From Cladopsammia gracilis (taxonomy: Eukaryota; Cnidaria; Anthozoa; Scleractinia; Dendrophylliidae): a stretch of DNA of 64,000 nt. The position numbers were made by a program, and so were the translations under genes. Where the stretch lies: the NCBI GenBank assembly GCA_022457155.1, contig JAJGOT010001029.1:1-64000 (forward strand), written 5' to 3'. The number at the start of each line of letters is the position of its first letter. The stretch's first letter is position 1. Of the stretch, positions 22,885-31,959 are shown piece by piece. The notes under the pieces were generated by a model. It was not told where the DNA came from and did no database searches. It was given only the letters and a program-made list of their open reading frames with translations.

Positions 22885-25557
22885 GCCAAGGCCAAAGAAT
22901 ATTTCGAAAAAGCACTTGCGATTAGAATAGAAATTGGCGACCTGAAAGGAGAAGCGGCAGATTACGGAAACCTGGGAACTGTGTTCAGTTCTCTCGGTGA
23001 CTATGCCAAGGCCAAAGAATATCTCGAAAAGGCACTTGCGATTAGAATAAAAATTGGCGATCTGAAGGGAGAAGCGTCAAGTTACGGAAACCTAGGAAAT
23101 GTGTTCAATTCTCTCGGTGACTATGCCAAGGCCAAAGAATATCTCGAAAAGGCACGTGCGATTAGAATAGAAATTGGCGACCTGAAAGGAGAAGCGGCAG
23201 ATTACGGAAACCTTGGAACTGTGTTCATTTCTCTCGGTGACTATGCCAAGGCCAAAGAGTATCTCGAAAAAGCACTTGCAATTAGAATTGAAATTGGCGA
23301 TCGGAATGGAGAAGCGTCAAGTTACGGAAACCTAGGAAGTGTGTTCAATTCTCTCGGTGACTATGCCAAGGCCAAAGAATATCTCGAAAAAGCACTTGCG
23401 ATTAGAATAAAAATTGGCGACCTGAAAGGAGAAGCGGCAGATTACGGAAACCTGGGAACTGTGTTCAGTTCTCTCGGTGACTATGCCAAGGCCAAAGAAT
23501 ATTTCGAAAAAGCACTTGCGATTAGAATAAAAATTGGCGATCTAGAGGGAGAAGCGGCAGATTACGGAAACCTGGGAACTGTGTTCAATTCTCTCGGTAA
23601 CTATGCCAAGGCCAAAGAATATCTCGAAAAGGCACTTGCGATTAGAATAAAAATTGGCGATCTGATGGGAGAAGCGTCAAGTTACGGAAACCTAGGAAAT
23701 GTGTTCAATTCTCTCGGTGACTATGCCAAGGCCAAAGAATATTTCGAAAAAGCACTTGCGATTAGAATAGAAATTGGCGACCTGAAAGGAGAAGCGGCAG
23801 ATTACGGAAACCTGGGAACTGTGTTCAGTTCTCTCGGTGACTATGCCAAGGCCAAAGAATATCTCGAAAAGGCACTTGCGATTAGAATAAAAATTGGCGA
23901 TCTGAAGGGAGAAGTGTTAAGTTACGGAAACCTAGGAAATGTGTTCAATTCTCTCGGTGACTATGGCAAGGCCAAAGAATATCTCGAAAAAGCAGTTGCG
24001 TTGAGTAAAGACACGGATAATATTGAAATTGAGATAAAAAGCCACGCTAACCTTTCACATGTAATGCTACTGGAAGGAAACATACATGAAGCTATACGTC
24101 ATCTCTTTGCGAGCATTATAAAGTCGGAGGAAATGCGAAGTCTCCTGAAAGATAATGATGAATTAAAGATATCTCTTTTTGACGAGTATGTTGATCCCTA
24201 CCAGTTGCTCAGTAGATTGTTTTGTGAAATTGAAACTCCTGATAAGGCTCTTTCCGCTTTAGAGCTTGGACGGGCAAGAGCCCTGGCAGACTTAATGTCA
24301 CTTCAGTACTCCGTGAAAAAACAAACATCAGTCAGTACACAGACATTGGTTGGTATTGATAAGGTGATGAAAAGTGAACGAAACTGTATTTGTCTATACA
24401 TTTCCTATTATGGAGAAATGATATATTTATGGATCCTTAAGGCAAACAAGCCAACACGTTTGCGAAAAATTGACATCAATGACTGTTTGCTTAACAACGC
24501 ATCGGTAAGAACTGTGCACGAAGTTTTTGCTAGCGAAAACTATAGAGCGTTGCACGGCGCAGCTCAAGAGCAGTGCGAAGATCGATCCTGGTTTCCTTTA
24601 AACGCTACCCACACAACGCCTAAATCATTTCAGGAAGATGGCCTTGCAGCTCTACGCCTTGTAGAAGAGGAGAAAAACGAGAACCAACAATCCGACCCTA
24701 CTGTTAATGAATGCTACAACATGATCATTGCTCCTGTGGCTGACCTATTGGATGAGCCTGAAATCATCATTGTTCCTGATCGTTCCCTGTTCAAAGTTCC
24801 ATTTGCAGCGTTAATTTGTAAAAGTGGGACGTATCTCTCGGAGAGTTTTAGAATCCGCATCGCTCCTTCATTAACGACTCTCAAGCTCATTAAAGACAGT
24901 CCAGCAGACTACCACAGTCAGACTGGTACACTAATAGTGGGTGATCCAGTTGTCGGTCGCGTCCTTTATAAGGGACGTCTTGAGAAGATAAAAGAATTGC
25001 CATTTGCAAGAGAGGAAGCAGAAATGGTTGGACGACTGCTCGGAGGTCAGCCTTTGTTGGGAGAGCAAGCAACTAAGCAGGAGGTTCTTCAAAGCATTAA
25101 CTCAGTGAGTCTGATACATTTTGCAGCTCATGGTGATGCCGAAAGAGGAGAAATTGTTCTTGCCCCTCCACCTCTCTTTAGCGGGACTCCAGAAGAAGAA
25201 GACTATCTATTGACAATGGCTGAAATTTCACAGGTTCAACTGCGAGCCAAACTGGTAGTCCTCAGCTGTTGTCACAGCGCACAAGGACAGATCAGAGCGG
25301 AGGGAGTTGTTGGAAAAGCTCGAGCGTTCTTGGGATCTGGAGCACGCTCCGTGTTGGTGGCCCTGTGGGCCATAGAAGACAAAGCAACAATGCAGTTCAT
25401 GAGTCGTTTCTACAAACACCTTATTCCAGGGGACAGTGCCAGTGAATCACTTCACCAGGCCATGAAGTGGATGAGAGCAAATGGATTTTCGAAAGTGGGG
25501 CAGTGGGCGCCTTTTATGCTGATTGGAGATAACGTGACATTTGATTTTGGAAAGTAA
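22885..25557 (+). CDS. Intact TPR-CHAT protease segment
   Basis: The frame is open from the last phased TAA to TAA 25555-25557. Counting from 22981 it gives 858 residues. Residues 1-350 are TPRs, the last degenerate (GDYGKAKEYLEKAVALSKD). A helical linker to about 560 contains ALELGRARALADLM, typical of TPR-CHAT proteins. The CHAT domain fills the rest: VPDRSLFKVPFAAL, LIHFAAHGD with the catalytic His at 717 (25129-25131), and VVLSCCHSAQG with the catalytic Cys at 764 (25270-25272). Both dyad residues are present, so a protease is expected; substrate unknown. CHAT enzymes are caspase-like cysteine proteases usually held inactive by their TPRs. There is no ATG at the segment start. The first in-frame ATG is in a LMGEASS unit (23663) and would leave about three TPRs plus CHAT. 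Confidence 0.85.
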   Translation, partial: AKAKEYFEKALAIRIEIGDLKGEAADYGNLGTVFSSLGDYAKAKEYLEKALAIRIKIGDLKGEASSYGNLGNVFNSLGDYAKAKEYLEKARAIRIEIGDLKGEAADYGNLGTVFISLGDYAKAKEYLEKALAIRIEIGDRNGEASSYGNLGSVFNSLGDYAKAKEYLEKALAIRIKIGDLKGEAADYGNLGTVFSSLGDYAKAKEYFEKALAIRIKIGDLEGEAADYGNLGTVFNSLGNYAKAKEYLEKALAIRIKIGDLMGEASSYGNLGNVFNSLGDYAKAKEYFEKALAIRIEIGDLKGEAADYGNLGTVFSSLGDYAKAKEYLEKALAIRIKIGDLKGEVLSYGNLGNVFNSLGDYGKAKEYLEKAVALSKDTDNIEIEIKSHANLSHVMLLEGNIHEAIRHLFASIIKSEEMRSLLKDNDELKISLFDEYVDPYQLLSRLFCEIETPDKALSALELGRARALADLMSLQYSVKKQTSVSTQTLVGIDKVMKSERNCICLYISYYGEMIYLWILKANKPTRLRKIDINDCLLNNASVRTVHEVFASENYRALHGAAQEQCEDRSWFPLNATHTTPKSFQEDGLAALRLVEEEKNENQQSDPTVNECYNMIIAPVADLLDEPEIIIVPDRSLFKVPFAALICKSGTYLSESFRIRIAPSLTTLKLIKDSPADYHSQTGTLIVGDPVVGRVLYKGRLEKIKELPFAREEAEMVGRLLGGQPLLGEQATKQEVLQSINSVSLIHFAAHGDAERGEIVLAPPPLFSGTPEEEDYLLTMAEISQVQLRAKLVVLSCCHSAQGQIRAEGVVGKARAFLGSGARSVLVALWAIEDKATMQFMSRFYKHLIPGDSASESLHQAMKWMRANGFSKVGQWAPFMLIGDNVTFDFGK

Positions 25558-25639
25558 AGGTTAGTGTTATGTAATTTCTAATGTTACGACTCGAAAAGGA
25601 AATCAAATTTAATGGGCTTACAAGTTTAAAACGTGTTTA

Positions 25640-25990
25640 GGGTGCTGAATCGAGCTCGGTTTGATGGAATGGACACAGCATCCCTGTTTGGCAATGTGGA
25701 GTAAAGTATACTGTCTAAAGAAACAACACGACGGCCGAGACCAGCCTCGAACCACCGACCATCGGATCTGAGGTCCAACCACTACACCACCGCACCTCCA
25801 CTTAATTCGATCAATTCATAACAAAAATAAAATATTCGTCGTTTCGTTTTTAAGATCTATCATTCACGGTTTTTATTCGTGACACGACGTTTCCTTGAAA
25901 AAAAAATATTGTCAGGTGTTCATTGTCACGCATTCATCCACATAATCTGCCCCTGAGTTTAGAAATGCTTATCTAAATACGGTCACGAAG
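25640..25990 (-). mobile_element. Block A, tRNA-like SINE copy 4 and tail block
   Basis: Block A (25640-25690) is followed by a SINE copy with an intact B box (complement of gcctcgaacc) at about 25696-25800, and by the shared tail block (25895-25990). The order matches the upstream flank of the TPR array, so the two flanks are related by duplication or share one composite repeat. Confidence 0.6.
25826..25831 (+). terminator. Candidate poly(A) signal of TPR-CHAT gene
   Basis: AATAAA about 270 bases after the stop codon, just beyond the SINE copy. It is the first canonical hexamer downstream; usage is unverified. Confidence 0.3.
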
Positions 25991-26790
25991 ACAGTTGTTT
26001 TAAACATATATATGGTTTAAACAGAAAAATATTTGTTATATATGGGGATAAAAAAAAAAATAAACTACTACTATTGGTGCTTGTTTATGTTAATTTTTTT
26101 ATTTTATTTGTGGTATTTATTTCTTCATTTTTCTGGAATGTTGTGGGATGTTCGGAAGGTTCCATATTCCCAGTTTGTCTACACCCTTGCTGAAGGCACT
26201 TAATTTGTTGTTCCTGTTCCTAACATCCCCTTAGCCTTCCTACAGATTAGGAAAAATATCCCAATCTTATTTTCCAATCAGATCAGTAAACTAAACGAAA
26301 ACTGGAATATAGAATCACCGGTGTTGCGTTCCCAGCCAGGTGTGGGTCGCTTAGTGCTCAACCATAAAGAACCGCGCAGTGAATTTCGTTTTCCGTAACA
26401 TTTGTTCTTTCACGTGATTCAATCGGTGAAAACTAAAGACAAAATAAAGGTTAGAAATTTGGTTAAATGAGGTAAACAATATACTTATGAACATGAGAAA
26501 ATTACAACAATGACAATGAACCGATCAAAACTAACATCTGGTGTGTGACTCCGAGAAGCTCCGAGAATAACGCGAACAGAAAGGTAGAAATTGAGAATAA
26601 CTTTAGTATCTGATGTGGTGAGATAATTGAGACTAAAAAAGAAGGATTTTAAAAGTGTACTTAAAGGGAAACTTAAAACGCATTCCCCACATAGAGGAAA
26701 TACCGGGATTCGGCAAAGGCAACACAAGGGTAAAAAATATTGGATATAATGTAACGTAAGCGTCAAATGTCACAACCGGGACTGAAAGCG
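25991..26790. other. Intergenic AT-rich DNA
   Basis: Holds A/T tracts and no recognisable gene. A 93-codon minus-strand frame (26485-26766) has no domain signature and is probably chance. Confidence 0.4.
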
Positions 26791-26794
26791 TTAC

Positions 26795-26945
26795 AAGTTA
26801 AGCCTGGTTCCGTAGTGACATAACGGCGAGGTCACGTGAATGTAAAACAACTTATATCATTGCTTTATGTCACCAGTGTGAACAGCACAACATAACCAAT
26901 GTTCTTATGTCGTTATATCGCTAGTAAGAACCACGTTTTAAGACT
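26795..26945. mobile_element. MITE-like palindromic element
   Basis: Imperfect inverted ends: gcctggttc.gtagtgacataacg on the left, and cgttatatcgctagtaagaacc on the right. A related pair of arms flanks 41377-41465. Confidence 0.35.
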
Positions 26946-27825
26946 TACATTACTAACGATCTTATCTTCGACCCCCAGTTTGTTCCTTCAGTGCTTGGAG
27001 AAGAAACCTGGTCACAAACGAGCTTGGTGCTGCAAGAGTGTACGGTGTTATGCTTCCTGTAATTTCTGTACGTTTAAGGAAAGGGCTATGATAATGTTTA
27101 ATTAGAAATCATTTCACAAGATTGCATTTGATCTGTTTTTTTACTTGGAATTTATTCACGTATTTAGGTTTCTTTATCACGTATCATATTGGTATTTTAT
27201 GTTGTTCGAATCACCAAAATGTAGTAGAGAGATTTGATTTGATAGACTTTCGCTGACTACCTAAAGCGACAGGATTTTTCCAGTCGCAGAATCGGTGAAT
27301 AGCGCTAACAGATAAATGCACTAATAAATGCACTAATAACGAATTGTTCGGATTTGTCGCCTGTGGAATGAATTACCTCTTAGTATAAGAGAGTCAAATA
27401 CCTTGTCAATCTTTCGTAAGAATTTGAACGCCTTTTATCATGATAAGTTTAATGTAGATTTTTTTAATTTTTATATTGTATTTTACTTAATCATTGTCTT
27501 CTGTAATTTTTTTTTAAATATTTTTTAATATAACTTTTTAGATAATTGCATTACTTAATTAATTCTTAGATATATTTATGATGTCATAATAGGTGGCTTA
27601 TTTTTAAGGAATCTTGTACTCTGTTTTAAGCCTACCTCAGATTTTTTTTTGTAATTGTAAATCTGAAACTTGATTAAATTAAATAAATTAATTAAGTTGT
27701 AGTATTGATACGTTCCTTTCGATTCCTTAGTTGGTGTGTGCCATATTTCCACTATTACGCGCCCTCTGTGCAATAAATAATGCCGTAATGTCATGAATCT
27801 GAAATAAGGGACTATGCGATAATAT
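26946..27825. other. AT-rich intergenic DNA
   Basis: Very AT-rich, especially 27430-27700. No convincing coding or RNA gene seen. Confidence 0.4.
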
Positions 27826-28130
27826 CGGGGAGGGGGGGGGGGGGCATGGGGGCATAAAGTAAAATCAAAGCAAGGATAGGGGGCTCAAAGTAAAATAAGT
27901 CACTCAAGAGGAGGGCCCTTAACATTCTATTTCGAGTGTTTATAGTTCTCAATGAAATACTTGATGATCTGTTCTGTGGCTGAACTGCAATTTCAATCTG
28001 TTGCAATACGATTATCTATTCTTCTCTATCTCTATAATATAGAGACCAATATTGTGATAAAACGTTTCTGGCTCTTTAAGTGTGTACTACACAATTTTTT
28101 GTCGCTGTTAAATGTCGCTGCGACATGTCC

Positions 28131-28399
28131 CTGCTACATGACCTCTCGTGTCTGACCACCTTTAAGATCAGTGGAGGTAAAGTGGCACTGGTTGCACGCG
28201 TTCTCCAGTACGCTCGTGATGTTCATTGTTGCATCCCACGAGAAACCCAAGAGAACGTTAACGAGGAAATGAGTTCCAGTGCAAGCAACTCGGATTCGCA
28301 ATGAAGTGATTCAGAAGTGGAATCGGATGGCTTTGTTGAACACTGCTTCGAGGTCATGTTTGTTCCAGATATGGATGTCCAACAAGTAAACATGTAGAT
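28131..28399 (+). pseudogene. Degenerate coding fragment, unknown family
   Basis: One frame reads VARVLQYARDVHCCIP, then an acidic serine-rich stretch (SSSASNSDSQ, stop TGA, SDSEVESDGF), and ends at TAG. Serine/acid continuity across the TGA suggests a former coding exon with a nonsense mutation. Its end overlaps an inverted repeat. I do not recognise the protein; it could be a transposase N-terminus. Confidence 0.25.
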
Positions 28400-28435
28400 T
28401 GCTGTATATCCACGTCTGGAACAAACATTACCTCG
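28349..28435. repeat. Inverted repeat, 30-bp arms
   Basis: Arms 28349-28378 and 28406-28435 (cgaggt.atgtttgttccaga) match at 26 of 30 positions around a 27-bp loop. Confidence 0.6.
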
Positions 28436-28729
28436 TAGCAATAACAGGTGTGTGTATATTAAGAAAATGCTGGGTATTTATATATAAAAGGTGTGTGATG
28501 GGAGGGGGGTCATAAAAAAAATCTGACTGATCAGAGGGGGGGGGGGAGCAATAACTAAATTCAGTTCTTTAGAAGGGTGTATTACCTAATATTTTCCTAC
28601 TTGAAGCCCATTTTCAACCCCCCCGCACCTGATGATTATTGCACAGTCCCTAAGCATCAACTTCCCAACTCCGCCGAAATCAGACGAGTGCAAAGAAAAT
28701 GCACGAAGCTGAGAAAAGTTGGTCGTTAA

Positions 28730-28895
28730 CAGGGGCGGATCTAGAGGAGGGGTGCAGGGGGTGCACTGAGATGACCTATGCTTTGTTCGCTTTTAAAATT
28801 TGTTTACGTCACCCTTCAGTTACGTCATTCCTTAGAGGTGCACCCCCTCCTAAGAAATGCACCCCCTCCTAAGAAAAATCCTGGATCCGCCCCTG
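28730..28895. mobile_element. 166-bp MITE, CAGGGGCGGATC ends
   Basis: Inverted ends CAGGGGCGGATCTAG and CTGGATCCGCCCCTG enclose a further inverted pair of GTGCACCCCCTCC motifs. GTTAAC occurs at both edges (28725-28730, 28896-28901), consistent with a TTAA or GTTAAC target duplication. CAGGGGCGG-type ends are common in animal MITEs. Confidence 0.7.
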
Positions 28896-28964
28896 GTTAA
28901 CTGATGTTTATTGGCACATTGAAATTAAATGTCTTCACTTCGAGTTGGTTTATCGAGGTTGTAA

Positions 28965-29605
28965 AGAAAACACATGATTTTGAAATGAAAATTATGCATG
29001 CTTGTTTAAGGAAATATGGTATATTTTCATTATTATTTTTTCCATAATCTAAATGCAGCAAATTTTCATTTCTATGAGCATGCAGCCATTGTAAACGAAA
29101 CTAAACAAAACTCAATGTTGTAACCTTTTACGCAATTGACTTGTAGTAACTGAAATATACTGTTCACTGTTAACCACAGTCAACCCAACCAGTCCACAGT
29201 TTAGATATGTCAACATGCTTACGGCTAAATTGACTGGAGCAAAATGACAATTGTTATCATTTTTTATTGCGAATTTATTGTAAAAGAGTGTCATAGGAAA
29301 GCCCCCTAAAGGGAGTGTTAATAAAACTATTGTATTCTATAACTGTAATCAGTGTTTGGGCATTATTTTTCTCGCTGTCCGACGATGATAATCGCTTGCA
29401 GGTGTTACCGTTGTTAGAGTTTCTACTTTTGTTGATTGGTTACCACTATTCAGACCGGGAGGGGGGTCGGAAAGTGTCCACACCTGCTTTAAACATTTAT
29501 AACTTTAGCATTTACCCAATCTTTTCCCAATCCCAAACAAAACTTCAATTATTTGGTAGGAAATTATACGCAAATTTTCAATTTTCTGCTTTAAATAATT
29601 TAACG
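28965..29605 (+). repeat. Dispersed block C, downstream copy
   Basis: Direct copy of 1641-2335, roughly 85-90% identical by eye, with the poly(G) tract reduced to gggaggggggtcgg. Confidence 0.75.
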
Positions 29606-29826
29606 TCCTCTTAACATTGTTGTATTGATCTTGACTCAATTTTGGCGCTTTCTACCATGTTGGCAATCCACGATTAAGGTTATTCGGAATTATGTCGCAA
29701 CTGTGAAGTCGTCAGGTCTTGTGACCCATTTCATCATACACATTTTTACAATGGCCCGAGCCTAGCGAGGTTTATAAATTTGTCGCGCGAATTCGCGTGG
29801 ATTGCTGTAGGGCAATGAAATGTCGG

Positions 29827-30010
29827 AATGAATATGTTTAGAAAAAAATATTAAAGCGCTTTTGAAACTAAAAGTTCAGACGTTTCGGGACTTCTGTCTC
29901 TTCCTCAGTGAGTAGTGGGCTACTGACTGAAGAAGGGACAGAAGTCCCGAAACGTCTGAACTTTTAGTTTCAAAAGCGCTTTGATAACTTTATTTTTAAA
30001 CATATTCATT
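29827..30010. mobile_element. 184-bp foldback element with hammerhead-like cores
   Basis: Near-perfect inverted repeat with arms of about 80 bp (aatgaatatgttta ... aaacatattcatt). Each arm carries a hammerhead-like core in opposite orientation. Plus strand: CTGAAGA (29927-29933), hairpin GGGAC-AGAA-GTCCC, GAAAC, GTC (to 29956). Minus strand: CTGAGGA (29902-29908) to GAAACGTC (29879-29886). Hammerhead motifs are known in the terminal repeats of Penelope-like retroelements; the assignment here is inference. One unpaired A between core and stem II and a weak stem I are against full activity. Confidence 0.55.
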
Positions 30011-30134
30011 TCATACGATTGGCGCAACACAGTTCATCTCTATTATGATAATGGATCTCGGGTTGCCTTAGTTTACACATATCGCGTTGGTGTCCTGCAG
30101 TTGCCTAGCAACAAAGGAATCGCGACTGCTGACA

Positions 30135-30170
30135 ATGGCGCACTCTCTTGTTTTTAGACTACTTCTTCAG
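30135..30170 (+). CDS. Candidate first coding exon (signal-peptide-like)
   Basis: ATG in good context (gacaATGG) opens MAHSLVFRLLLQ, then a strong donor CAG|GTAAGC. The hydrophobic start looks like the beginning of a signal peptide. Downstream lies repeat block B', as expected inside an intron. No following exon was found before 39 kb. Confidence 0.3.
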
Positions 30171-30189
30171 GTAAGCCTATTCTTGGTTT

Positions 30190-30640
30190 TCACTTACGTC
30201 ATATTAAAATTCAGAAGCATTAAGTAATTGTCAGATTTCGATTGTAAAGTGTTAATGGGATTTTAAAGAGTTCAAAACTATATTTTAGTAAGAAATGTAT
30301 GGGGCACAAACATCGCGGCCAAAAGTTCAAAGTCTTAATTACACCAAAAGTCAAATAAAAAAATATTGTATTTGCTATAAGCTCCATTAACTCGGCGTGT
30401 ACGCACTAATAATGCAAAAAAATAACTATCTGCTGATTGAATTTTGGTTATTTTCATGGCGTATCTGAAACAGCGTGAGAAATTGCGTGACACATTTAAA
30501 ATATTTATAAATCGGAAGCAAAACATCGTTTTAAAAACCTAAAACTTTTTATGAAAGATTATAACACTGGTAGAAACAGCTTTGTAGGACGTATACTTTA
30601 GATTTTTGAATTTTTATGACGTCATGTCAAAACCAAGAAT
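30190..30640 (+). repeat. Dispersed block B, downstream copy
   Basis: Direct diverged copy of about 130-680, with shared stretches such as agaaacagctttgtagga. It follows a candidate splice donor at 30171. Confidence 0.65.
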
Positions 30641-30662
30641 AGGAGGAGCCTGGTTAACAAAG

Positions 30663-30764
30663 ATGGCGGACGATAAACGGTACGCGAACCATCGAAAGGA
30701 CCTTCGACCAACGCTTTTGGTTTCAAAGAAGACAAAGTGGAACGGCGAAATGCCTCATACTTAA
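30663..30764 (+). CDS. Short ORF, 33 residues, unknown
   Basis: ATG in strong context (aaagATGG), product begins MADDKRYANHRKDLRP and ends GEMPHT. Basic and hydrophilic, no recognised domain. It could be a leader exon or chance. Confidence 0.2.
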   Translation: MADDKRYANHRKDLRPTLLVSKKTKWNGEMPHT

Positions 30765-30899
30765 ATCGAGTCGCCATCAAATTTACGACCGGCGGTGTAC
30801 CCTCCCCCGAGCTTCGCGAGGTTTTGCGAGACAGGGATGCGTATTCCAGTATACTATGGTATACTATTCTATATTATACTATGGAAAAATTTATTGCCT

Positions 30900-30990
30900 G
30901 ACGAGTGAATTCCACGTGTTATTTCACTTGAGAAACCGATATCGACGCGGTTTTTCAAGTGACGTTTAACGTGGAATTCACGAGTCTGAC
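30900..30990. mobile_element. Small palindromic MITE-like element
   Basis: Inverted arms gtgaattccacgt..tttcacttgagaaacc and ggtttttcaagtgacg..acgtggaattcac around a short centre. It is preceded by a tatactat-rich tract. Confidence 0.5.
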
Positions 30991-30994
30991 CTTA

Positions 30995-31500
30995 TTCTGC
31001 GGAGCATACCTATATAGCTTACATATGGGAGTAACCTCCCGGGTTTGTGAGTGCCCAGGATGTCGTCATTCCCAAAGTCAATTAAGGAGACATGTAACTG
31101 TAGTTCTAACTTTTGAGTCCCTGAAGGAAATCCTATGATGTGATTCATTCAACTCAAACCTCTTTAATTTTGCATTACTTTTGAACGATATGATTATATT
31201 TTACAAAATGAAATTTTAGATTTTTTTTAAATTTTAAATTTGATTTTTGCCACTCTTGGAATTGAAGAGTTAAAAAGCGTCATCATTTGAAAGCCATATC
31301 ACCAGCTTACGAATCTCTTTTTCTCAGGGTTTTTCGGTTTTCAAAATGGCAAGGATACCTTAAATTAATGTAAAATTAGTTGAAATTAAACTGAAAATGA
31401 ATTCTAAATAGCGTAAGGCTCGCTTTTGGGATATTTCAACAAGGATTCCCCTTCCCTACCCTTCCCCCCTCCATCAGACACACACACCGTTACCTGATAT
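30995..31500. other. Intergenic, copy of a dispersed repeat
   Basis: Contains gtagttctaacttttgagtcc...atgatgtgattcattcaa, related to the repeat at 42700-42880. No gene seen. Confidence 0.35.
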
Positions 31501-31501
31501 G

Positions 31502-31586
31502 CTATTCACACTGCATACATTAAAGTAACGCATATAAGATTAGTACACATGAATAAATTATCACTTTGGCTCAACTGCAGTGCGGC
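31502..31586 (+). repeat. 85-bp direct repeat, copy 1
   Basis: ctattcacactgcatac... to ...ctgcagtgcggc recurs essentially unchanged at 36118-36202. Confidence 0.85.
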
Positions 31587-31674
31587 GTGGTTGTGCGCTG
31601 ACGCGTCGAAGGATTTCTTTTGCCTCTTCGTTCCCCTCTTCTATTTTGTGATAGCAGACGTATAATATCCAGTA

Positions 31675-31955
31675 CCTGGACGAGGAGGTCAAGGAGTTCA
31701 ACATGCAGTGGGATAAGCTGTTCAGCCAGCCGCGGAACAAGGAGCTCGAGGAATTCAACCAGCCGTGGGACATGCGGCTCAGGTTGTTCAACCAGCCGTG
31801 AGACAGAGACCTCAAAGAGTTCTATCAGCCGCGGAACAAGGAGTTCAAGGTGTTCATCCTGCTGCGGAAATTGCAGCTCAGAGAGTTCAACCAGACGCGG
31901 GACAAGGAGTTCAACCAGCATCGGGACAAGGAGTCCCAACATGCATCGGGACAAG
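31675..31955. repeat. Degenerate minisatellite, 24/36-bp units
   Basis: Repeats of ttcaaccagccgcgggacaaggag, some with a 12-bp extension. One plus frame reads EFNQPRDKEL-like units but has a TGA. All six frames look open for a while because of the repeat period, so the 127-codon minus frame and the plus frames are not good gene evidence. Confidence 0.6.
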
Positions 31956-31959
31956 CTTA

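Larger units (their letters stand above)
2880..24000 (+). repeat. Tandem array of about 175 TPR-encoding 120-bp units
   Basis: From 3541 to 23940 there are exactly 170 units of 120 bp, each running gtgttc...ggaact or a close variant, with about five more before the frameshift and a degenerate last unit at 23941. Each encodes a 40-residue TPR: Y-G-N-L-G..F-x-S-L-G-D-Y-A-K-A-K-E-Y-(L/F)-E-K-A-L-A-I-R. Kinesin-light-chain and LGN-type TPRs also exceed the classic 34 residues. Variation sits at few sites: L/F after EY, K/E before IGD, D/R and K/E/N before GEA, AADY/SSY/GDY/VLSY, and N/S/I before SLGD. Synonymous sites are almost invariant, so the array was recently homogenised. Minus-strand open frames here are shadows. 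Confidence 0.97.
2835..25557 (+). pseudogene. Giant TPR-CHAT locus, interrupted by stops and a frameshift
   Basis: The whole locus reads as one protein of roughly 7,500 residues: a short N-terminus (MFKARSAMEGHHEV), about 175 forty-residue TPRs and a C-terminal CHAT protease domain. The frame is broken by a 1-base insertion near 3526 (ttacgggaaacc versus ttacggaaacc in the other units). It is also broken by nine TAA codons replacing Tyr in GDY (3802, 5242, 6922, 8602, 11722, 15562, 19402, 21082, 22882) and one TAA replacing Glu (20377). No other length change appears over 20.4 kb, where all units stay exactly 120 bp. TPR-CHAT proteins are known as caspase-like proteases (HetF-associated; Craspase in bacteria); the animal members are poorly characterised. 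The locus may be a pseudogene, be expressed only from its 3' part, or be rescued by readthrough or splicing. Confidence 0.7.

Noticed and set aside
5341..22981. Separate genes starting at GTG after each TAA
   Set aside because: GTG is not a normal start in nuclear animal genes and the sequence before each is an ordinary TPR unit with no promoter or splice acceptor.
3541..23940. CRISPR-like or satellite reading of the 120-bp repeats
   Set aside because: Units are contiguous, coding and lack spacers; they translate to TPRs throughout.
31571..31954. 127-codon minus-strand frame rich in LVPRLVE repeats
   Set aside because: It lies wholly in a minisatellite open in several frames; no start context or flanking exon.
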